Part shown: in pieces, positions 7,023-10,919 of the stretch
Position numbering within the stretch: the first letter of the stretch is position 1
Layout of the letters: every line of letters starts with the position of its first letter
Origin: RGIG2206 sp045540915
Lineage (GTDB): Bacteria; Bacillota; Clostridia; Oscillospirales; Acutalibacteraceae
Direction of reading: 5' to 3'
DNA length: 10,919 nt
NCBI GenBank assembly: GCA_045540915.1
Contig: JAZQID010000103.1
Span: forward strand, 1 to 10,919
Program-made: the position numbers and the translations under genes
The notes under the pieces: model-generated
What the model saw: the letters and a program-made list of their open reading frames with translations, nothing else
Told to the model about the DNA's origin: nothing
Database searches by the model: none

Positions 7023-7946
7023 ATGGATTGGACCGAAATTAAGATAAAAGTCAATAGCGCCGACACCGAGCGCGCCTCAGATATTGCAAATATGGTGGTG
7101 CCATACGGCATTTATATCGAGGACTATACCGACCTCGAGGAAATGGCGCTCGAGATCGCCCACATCGACCTCATCGACGAGGAACTCGTCGCCAAGGATC
7201 GTTCGATTGCCTTTGTTCATATTTACATTAACCCCGAGGAGAATCCGCTTGAAGCGATTGCCTTCCTGAGCGAGAGATATTCAGCCGAAGGAATTGAACA
7301 TTCGATCGAGCATAATTATGTAAAAGAGAGCGATTGGGCTGAGAATTGGAAAAAATATTTTAAGCCTTTGGAGATAGGAAACCGCCTTGCCGTCTGTCCC
7401 TCTTGGGAGAATTACGACAACAAGGACGGCCGCACCGTTTTGAGCATCGATCCCGGCGCGGCATTCGGAACGGGAGCCCACGACACCACCCGCCTCTGCC
7501 TGAGCGTGCTCGATAGGATATGCGCCGAGGGTCAGAACATTCTTGACGTTGGTTGCGGAAGCGGTATCCTTGCTATCTCGGCCCTTCTGCTTGGTTGTGA
7601 GAGGGCAGTCGGTGTTGATATCGATCCTCTTGCCGTAAAGGTGGCCAAGGAGAACGCCTCTCTCAACGGTCTGAGTGAACGATGTGAATTTACCTGTGGA
7701 GACCTTGTCGAAGCGGTAAAGGGGCAGTATGACATCGTCTGCGCCAACATCGTTGCCGATGTTATAATTATGCTTTGCGACGACGTGTTGCCCTTTATCA
7801 AGGATGACGGCGTATTCGTCTGCTCGGGTATTATTGATACTCGCGAGCAGGATGTCGTTGCTAAACTTAGCAAGATCGGACTGCGTATCCGTGACAGATA
7901 TACAAGCGGCGGTTGGGTCGCGTTGGTTTGTGAAAAGGAGAGATAA
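7023..7946 (+). CDS. prmA: PrmA, ribosomal protein L11 methyltransferase
   Basis: PrmA is a cytoplasmic S-adenosylmethionine-dependent enzyme that methylates ribosomal protein L11. The start chosen is ATG 7023 (307 residues), with a GGTGA at 7014-7018 just upstream and the usual family opening MDWTEIKI. A TTG at 6987 would begin inside the ftsZ hairpin. The N-terminal substrate-recognition domain spans about 1-100. Then come DWAENWKKYFKPL (104-116), the PrmA signature IDPGAAFGTGAHDTT (142-156), SAM motif I LDVGCGSGILAIS (174-186), the acidic VDID (198-201) that should hold the SAM ribose, and CANIVADVI (240-248). Length and motifs are normal. It lies 2 bases from prfB and is clearly cotranscribed with it. 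L11 methylation is usually dispensable, so the link to ftsZ may be only positional. Confidence 0.95.
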   Translation: MDWTEIKIKVNSADTERASDIANMVVPYGIYIEDYTDLEEMALEIAHIDLIDEELVAKDRSIAFVHIYINPEENPLEAIAFLSERYSAEGIEHSIEHNYVKESDWAENWKKYFKPLEIGNRLAVCPSWENYDNKDGRTVLSIDPGAAFGTGAHDTTRLCLSVLDRICAEGQNILDVGCGSGILAISALLLGCERAVGVDIDPLAVKVAKENASLNGLSERCEFTCGDLVEAVKGQYDIVCANIVADVIIMLCDDVLPFIKDDGVFVCSGIIDTREQDVVAKLSKIGLRIRDRYTSGGWVALVCEKER

Positions 7947-7948
7947 TA

Positions 7949-9073
7949 ATGCTTGAACTTGAGGAGCAGAAACTGAAGCTTCTGGGCTATAAGCCTGAGC
8001 TTTTGGATCTCGCCGATGCGCTCGGCCTAAAGGCGCTTCAGGCTGAGGTCGAACGGCTTGAGGAGCAGTCGGCTCAGCCGAATTTCTGGGACGATGTTGA
8101 TAATTCGCATAAGATATTACAGCGCATCTCTCAGGGCAAGAACAAGATAAACACCTATGAGACCCTCAAGCAGAAGTTTGACGATGCCCTGACCCTTATC
8201 GAGCTTGCCGACGAGGAGAATGATGAGTCCCTCGTTGACGAGGTCGTGCAGAATGTCAACGAGGTCGTTCAGGAGATTGAGGAATTGCGCCTTACTACCT
8301 TGCTTTCAGGCGAGTACGATGCAAACAATGCCATTCTGACCTTCCACGCAGGCGCAGGCGGCACCGAGGCACAGGATTGGGTGCAGATGCTTCACCGTAT
8401 GTATATGCGCTACGCCGAGCGCAAGGGCTTTAAGGCGAGGACCATCGACTTCCTCGACGGTGAAGAAGCAGGACTCAAGAGTGCCACTGTTGTCGTTGAA
8501 GGCGAAAATGCCTACGGTTATCTCAAGAGCGAGGCAGGCGTACATCGACTTGTCCGTGTCTCTCCCTTTGACTCGTCGGGCAGGCGGCACACATCCTTCG
8601 CATCTCTCGAGGTTATGCCCGAGATCAATGATGACGTCGAGGTCGACATCAGACCCGAGGACCTCAAGGTCGACACCTACCGCTCAAGCGGTGCAGGCGG
8701 CCAGCACGTCAACAAGACCGAGTCGGCCATTCGTATTACCCATCTGCCGACCGGCATCATCGTAGCCTGCCAGAACGAGAGAAGTCAGCATCAAAACCGC
8801 GAGGTCGCCCTCAAGATGCTCAAATCAAAACTTGTTGAGATCAAGGAAAGGGAGCATCTGGATAAGATCGAGGACATCAAGGGCGAGCAAAAGGAGATCG
8901 GTTGGGGAAGCCAGATCCGCTCCTACGTCTTTATGCCCTACACCTTGGCCAAGGACCATCGTACAGGCTTTGAATCGGGAAATATCAACGCCGTTATGGA
9001 CGGAGATATCGACGGGTTCATCAATGCCTATCTCAAGGCCGAAAGTTTGGGAAAACTCGGTAATATAGAATAA
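7949..9073 (+). CDS. prfB: Peptide chain release factor 2 (RF2)
   Basis: RF2 recognises UAA and UGA stop codons in the ribosomal A site and triggers peptidyl-tRNA hydrolysis. The 374 residues match the family length. A coiled N-terminal domain (about 1-115) contains LEEQSAQPNFWDD (37-49). The stop-codon recognition tripeptide SPF (205-207, in VRVSPFDSSGRRHTS) identifies RF2 rather than RF1, which has PxT. The catalytic GGQ (250-252, in SSGAGGQHVNKTESA) is intact. The start ATG 7949 follows AAGGAG at 7935-7940. The frame is continuous from the start, so the programmed +1 frameshift with an early UGA that autoregulates many prfB genes is absent. The gene ends just before a strong terminator, closing the operon. 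Confidence 0.97.
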   Translation: MLELEEQKLKLLGYKPELLDLADALGLKALQAEVERLEEQSAQPNFWDDVDNSHKILQRISQGKNKINTYETLKQKFDDALTLIELADEENDESLVDEVVQNVNEVVQEIEELRLTTLLSGEYDANNAILTFHAGAGGTEAQDWVQMLHRMYMRYAERKGFKARTIDFLDGEEAGLKSATVVVEGENAYGYLKSEAGVHRLVRVSPFDSSGRRHTSFASLEVMPEINDDVEVDIRPEDLKVDTYRSSGAGGQHVNKTESAIRITHLPTGIIVACQNERSQHQNREVALKMLKSKLVEIKEREHLDKIEDIKGEQKEIGWGSQIRSYVFMPYTLAKDHRTGFESGNINAVMDGDIDGFINAYLKAESLGKLGNIE

Positions 9074-9075
9074 AC

Positions 9076-9108
9076 AAAAACGCACGGTTTTCACCGTGCG
9101 TTTCTTTT
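9076..9108 (+). terminator. bidirectional rho-independent terminator after prfB
   Basis: A perfect 11-base-pair stem is formed by AAACGCACGGT (9078-9088) and ACCGTGCGTTT (9093-9103) with a TTTC loop, followed by CTTTT on the + strand. On the - strand the same stem is followed by a TTTTT tract (complement of 9076-9080). It should therefore stop prfB transcripts and also transcripts arriving from the convergent gene on the right. Confidence 0.9.
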
Positions 9109-9118
9109 CGTATAAGAA

Positions 9119-9137
9119 CCACTGGCTGTGCCAGTGG
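9119..9137 (+). repeat. left-end hairpin of the IS200 element
   Basis: CCACTGGC (9119-9126) and GCCAGTGG (9130-9137) form a perfect 8-base-pair stem with a TGT loop. Y1 transposases recognise such subterminal hairpins in single-stranded DNA. The AAGAA at its 5' foot (9114-9118) is in the position where guide bases lie in IS608-like elements. Confidence 0.75.
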
Positions 9138-9169
9138 GCAAAGAGCTTTAGCTATGGACATAATAAAAA

Positions 9170-9223
9170 CTCCTTGGTATATTGAAGTTGAGGTTCGCCA
9201 ACCCAACAAAATATACCAAGGAG
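9170..9223 (+). promoter_or_regulatory. leader hairpin that hides the tnpA ribosome binding site
   Basis: CTCCTTGGTATATT (9170-9183) is exactly complementary to AATATACCAAGGAG (9210-9223), a 14-base-pair stem. The 26-base interior can pair further, GTTG (9187-9190) with CAAC (9204-9207) and GGTT (9192-9195) with AACC (9200-9203). The right arm contains nearly all of the Shine-Dalgarno AAGGAGG (9218-9224). In enteric IS200 a comparable 5' stem-loop represses transposase translation, so the same control is likely here. Confidence 0.8.
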
Positions 9224-9232
9224 GTCCTAGCC

Positions 9233-9703
9233 ATGAAAGAGAAGGACATAAATAGTTTAGAACATACAAAGTGGAGATGTCAATACCATATTGTATTTGC
9301 ACCAAAATATCGCAGACAAGCAATATATAAAGAGATTAAAACCGATATAGGAAAAATCTTAAGAAAATTATGTGAACAAAAAGGTGTAAATATAATAGAA
9401 GCGGAAGCGTGTCCCGACCACATACATATGCTCATAGAAATACCACCAAAATACAGCGTAGCACAAATAATGGGATTTCTAAAAGGTAAGAGCAGTCTAA
9501 TGATTTTCGACAGACACGCAAATTTGAAGTACAAATATGGGAACCGTCATTTTTGGGCAAGAGGATATTATGTAGATACCGTAGGACGCAATAAAAAACA
9601 AATAGCGGAATACATAAGAAACCAATTACAAGAAGATGAAATGGCAGACCAAATGAGTATTCAAGAATATATAGACCCGTTCACGGGTAGCAAGACAAAG
9701 TAG
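9233..9703 (+). CDS. tnpA: IS200-like Y1 transposase TnpA
   Basis: This HUH endonuclease cuts and rejoins single-stranded DNA at the two element ends through a covalent 5'-phosphotyrosine link, acting as a dimer. The start is ATG 9233 (156 residues), 8 bases after AAGGAGG. Upstream TTG starts would lie within the control hairpin. Visible features are the opening HTKWRCQYHIVFAPKYRR (11-28), the metal-binding HUH motif in CPDHIHMLIEIPP (H63 and H65), FWARGYYVDTVG (107-118) and the catalytic segment EYIRNQ, with nucleophile Y127 and metal ligand Q131, the same spacing as in IS608 TnpA. The frame is intact and all catalytic residues are present, so it may be active. Base composition is clearly more AT-rich than in prfB. 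A short hairpin, ACCCGT-TC-ACGGGT, lies within its 3' end (9675-9688). Confidence 0.95.
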   Translation: MKEKDINSLEHTKWRCQYHIVFAPKYRRQAIYKEIKTDIGKILRKLCEQKGVNIIEAEACPDHIHMLIEIPPKYSVAQIMGFLKGKSSLMIFDRHANLKYKYGNRHFWARGYYVDTVGRNKKQIAEYIRNQLQEDEMADQMSIQEYIDPFTGSKTK

Positions 9704-9713
9704 GCAAAATGAA

Positions 9714-9808
9714 ACACCCCTTTAGGGGTTGCCCGAAGAAGTAATGCGGGTGGCAGAACCTTTCGGAGCCCCTTTAGGGGTGTGGCCTGTAAAATGCCCT
9801 TCTAGGGC
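9714..9808 (+). other. structured noncoding 3' segment of the IS200 element
   Basis: The 114 bases between tnpA and the right-end hairpin have no gene but strong pairing potential. CCCCTTTAGGGGT occurs twice (9717-9729 and 9769-9781), and each copy can fold on itself. Alternatively the two halves pair over a distance: ACACCCCT (9714-9721) with AGGGGTGT (9776-9783), AGGGG (9724-9728) with CCCCT (9769-9773), and CCGAA (9733-9737) with TTCGG (9762-9766), giving one long rod. A further hairpin, GCCCT-TCT-AGGGC, lies at 9796-9808. The segment may act in RNA, in transposition or as a transcription block, and I cannot say which. Confidence 0.6.
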
Positions 9809-9817
9809 TTAATCAAG

Positions 9818-9836
9818 CCTCCGGCTTAGCCGGAGG
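9818..9836 (+). repeat. right-end hairpin of the IS200 element
   Basis: CCTCCGGC (9818-9825) and GCCGGAGG (9829-9836) form an 8-base-pair stem with a TTA loop. Stem length and loop size equal those of the left-end hairpin, and both close on GGC-TNN-GCC. It ends 6 bases before the stop codon of the convergent phosphatase gene, so the right cleavage site must be at or close to that codon. Confidence 0.75.
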
Positions 9837-9842
9837 TTGTGA

Positions 9843-10496
9843 CTAATCCTCATATTCTTCTTCTACATCATCGTCGGCAATTTCAAAAGGCGCGGTGCCT
9901 ATGACCTCAAACATACCCCCGCGCATCCAGATCGACGGTGTAATGCTGATGCAGTAGCCCTTGCCGTTAAGACATTCCCAATCGGACATGCGCCTCTGAG
10001 GAAGTCCGTAGGTCGCCAAGATCGCCATAATAACGCCGCCATGGGTGCAGATGACTGCATCGCGCTTGCCCTCGGTCATCATATACTGAACGATGTTGTT
10101 GAAGGCGTTGCACACCCTTGCAACAAAGGCGTTGGTGTCCTCTCCGTTGGGTGGCGCGAAGTCTGCGCCTTTTTCACCCGTCCACTTCTTGAAATCCTCG
10201 TTGTCGGCAAGCTCGGCAGGCGTCTTTCCCTCAAAATCGCCGAAATCGCACTCGGTAAGGTCGGGTACAAATATCGGATTTTTATCAGGATAAAGGGCCG
10301 CCATCGTCTGACGGCAACGAAGCATTGGGCTTGTGAAATACTCCTCAGCCTCGGGATAAATGTAGTTCTCCTTCATAGCGTTGAGCATCGCGAGGCCCTC
10401 GGGGATAAGCGGCACGTCAGTGCGTCCGATATACTGTCCCTTCAGGTTGCCCTCAATAAGCCCGTGACGTATTAGGTAAATGCGATAGGTTTTCAT
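9843..10496 (-). CDS. histidine phosphatase family protein (phosphoglycerate mutase/CobC-like)
   Basis: This is a 217-residue cytoplasmic protein of the histidine phosphatase superfamily, which uses a phosphohistidine intermediate to dephosphorylate or isomerise small metabolites. The phosphate pocket is visible as LIRHG (8-12, nucleophile H11), SPMLRCRQT (56-64, R60), the proton-donor region LTECDFGDFEG (80-90, E82) and CTHGG (150-154, H152). These residues indicate an active enzyme. The substrate is unknown. CobC-type alpha-ribazole phosphatases and general sugar-phosphate phosphatases look alike at this level, and no cobalamin genes are nearby. ATG 10496 follows a GGTGGGAG ribosome binding site (10501-10508, - strand), and the gene has its own promoter. 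The C-terminus is very acidic (DDDVEEEYED). The stop codon abuts the right end of the IS200 element, so the original last codons or 3' region could have been altered by the insertion. Confidence 0.85.
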   Translation of the reverse strand: MKTYRIYLIRHGLIEGNLKGQYIGRTDVPLIPEGLAMLNAMKENYIYPEAEEYFTSPMLRCRQTMAALYPDKNPIFVPDLTECDFGDFEGKTPAELADNEDFKKWTGEKGADFAPPNGEDTNAFVARVCNAFNNIVQYMMTEGKRDAVICTHGGVIMAILATYGLPQRRMSDWECLNGKGYCISITPSIWMRGGMFEVIGTAPFEIADDDVEEEYED

Positions 10497-10528
10497 TTAA
10501 CTCCCACCGATCAAATAATGTTACCACT

Positions 10529-10557
10529 ATTGTACCATTAACTTCAACATTTCGCAA
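10529..10557 (-). promoter_or_regulatory. promoter of the histidine phosphatase gene
   Basis: Read on the - strand, TTGCGA (10552-10557) is followed after 17 bases by TACAAT (10529-10534). A TG lies one base upstream of the -10 box, making it an extended -10 promoter. Transcription would start near 10522, about 26 bases before the ATG. The -35 box directly adjoins the T tract of the upstream terminator. Confidence 0.7.
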
Positions 10558-10558
10558 C

Positions 10559-10603
10559 AAAAAAATAGCCCAAGCCGTCCTCGCGAACGCTTGGGCTATT
10601 TTT
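10559..10603 (-). terminator. rho-independent terminator of the hydrogenase gene
   Basis: A perfect 15-base-pair stem pairs AAAAATAGCCCAAGC (10561-10575) with GCTTGGGCTATTTTT (10589-10603) around a 13-base loop. On the - strand it is followed by an uninterrupted T tract that runs to 10559. It begins 11 bases after the hydrogenase stop codon and separates that gene from the phosphatase promoter. Confidence 0.92.
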
Positions 10604-10614
10604 AATGAGAAAAC

Positions 10615-10919
10615 TTATTTAATGACGTCGTTGGAACGGTCTACATAAGTGGTGTGGAGAATCTCGTGAGCCTTGTGGCTGCCGGGTTCACCGAAGTACT
10701 CATTGTAGATGGCCTTAACGGCTTCATTGTCGTGCGACTTTCTCTTGGGCAGGAGCCTATCCTCCTCATAGATGGAAGCGGCACGAACGGCTGCGATGTT
10801 GGTTACAGCGCGAACCGAAGCAGGCTGAATGGGCTGACCGCCGCCGTTTACGCAACCGCCGGGGCAGCACATGATCTCGATGAAGTGGTAATCCTTCTCA
10901 CCGCTCTTAACGGCATCGA
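10615..10919 (-). CDS. [FeFe] hydrogenase large subunit, C-terminal part
   Basis: The gene enters from the right edge on the - strand. Only its last 101 complete codons are present, ending in TAA (10615-10617). [FeFe] hydrogenases reduce protons or oxidise H2 at the H-cluster, and in anaerobic clostridia they dispose of fermentation electrons from ferredoxin and sometimes NADH. The fragment has the third H-cluster motif, ExMxCxxGCxxGGGQP, seen as EIMCCPGGCVNGGGQP, whose cysteines ligate the cluster. The Met before the first cysteine (codon at 10870-10872) is an internal residue, not a start, because the family sequence DYHFIEI precedes it in frame. AxRAASIYEED, a KSHDN segment and the closing HEILHTTY are also family-typical. 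Whether it is a monomeric HydA or the catalytic subunit of a multimeric NADH-linked (HndD-like) or bifurcating enzyme cannot be decided without the N-terminus. Confidence 0.93.
   Translation of the reverse strand, partial: DAVKSGEKDYHFIEIMCCPGGCVNGGGQPIQPASVRAVTNIAAVRAASIYEEDRLLPKRKSHDNEAVKAIYNEYFGEPGSHKAHEILHTTYVDRSNDVIK

Larger units (their letters stand above)
9110..9842 (+). mobile_element. IS200-type insertion sequence (IS200/IS605 family, tnpA only)
   Basis: The element comprises one Y1 transposase gene flanked by imperfect-palindrome ends, with no terminal inverted repeats and no obvious target duplication, as expected for single-strand HUH transposition. The left hairpin is at 9119-9137 and the right hairpin at 9818-9836. 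Exact ends cannot be fixed without an empty site, and the coordinates given allow a few bases outside each hairpin. Length (about 0.73 kb) suits the family. There is no tnpB. The coding part is visibly richer in A and T and uses AT-ending codons, unlike the surrounding core genes, which points to recent transfer. It lies between prfB and a convergent phosphatase gene and interrupts neither reading frame. Confidence 0.88.

Noticed and set aside
9714..9836. A CRISPR array
   Set aside because: There are only two copies of a 13-base self-complementary repeat, with no regular spacer series and no cas genes.
9110..9842. An IStron (group I intron fused to an IS605-type element)
   Set aside because: The 5' noncoding part is only about 120 bases, too short for a group I intron core, and there is no tnpB.
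9704..9842. A working TnpB guide RNA
   Set aside because: The segment is structured and ends at the element border, but no TnpB or IscB gene is present in the window, so only a remnant or unrelated role can be proposed.
10615..10872. A complete 85-residue small protein
   Set aside because: The frame stays open to the window edge with hydrogenase sequence upstream of the Met, so it is the C-terminus of a larger [FeFe] hydrogenase.

Overview
The window looks like a chromosomal segment of a low-to-mid-GC Gram-positive anaerobe of the class Clostridia, probably Oscillospiraceae/Ruminococcaceae-like. Three things suggest this: a dcw (division and cell wall) cluster with murA between murG and a DivIB-type ftsQ, strong AGGAGG-type ribosome binding sites, and an [FeFe] hydrogenase at the right edge. 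The taxonomic call is inference from gene order and protein style, not from a marker search.

Positions 1-6948 (+ strand) hold the 3' end of murE, then mraY, ftsW (or spoVE), murG, murA, ftsQ/divIB and ftsZ. They are tightly packed with short gaps or small overlaps. MraY and MurG make lipid I and lipid II. MurA catalyses the first committed step of precursor synthesis and MurE adds the third stem-peptide residue. FtsW polymerises lipid II at the septum, DivIB is a septal scaffold protein and FtsZ builds the Z ring. murF, murD, murC and ftsA are not in the visible part. A likely internal promoter precedes murA, and a strong extended -10 promoter lies in the AT-rich gap before ftsZ.

Positions 6949-9108 hold a hairpin after ftsZ, then prmA (ribosomal protein L11 methyltransferase) and prfB (peptide chain release factor 2), a translation-related pair ending in a strong bidirectional terminator.

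Positions about 9110-9842 are a complete-looking IS200-type insertion sequence. It encodes one Y1 HUH transposase (tnpA) and has subterminal hairpins at both ends, a leader hairpin that hides the tnpA ribosome binding site, and a highly structured noncoding 3' part. It sits between prfB and a convergent gene and is visibly AT-richer than its neighbours.

Positions 9843-10919 (- strand) carry a histidine-phosphatase-family gene with its own promoter, a strong terminator, and the C-terminal end of an [FeFe] hydrogenase running off the window.

Most of the window is ordinary core genome. I found no convincing new multi-gene system. The observations most worth checking are in the IS200 element (its structured right end, its translation-control hairpin, and the way it separates the phosphatase gene from its likely terminator) and in the regulatory DNA upstream of murA and ftsZ.
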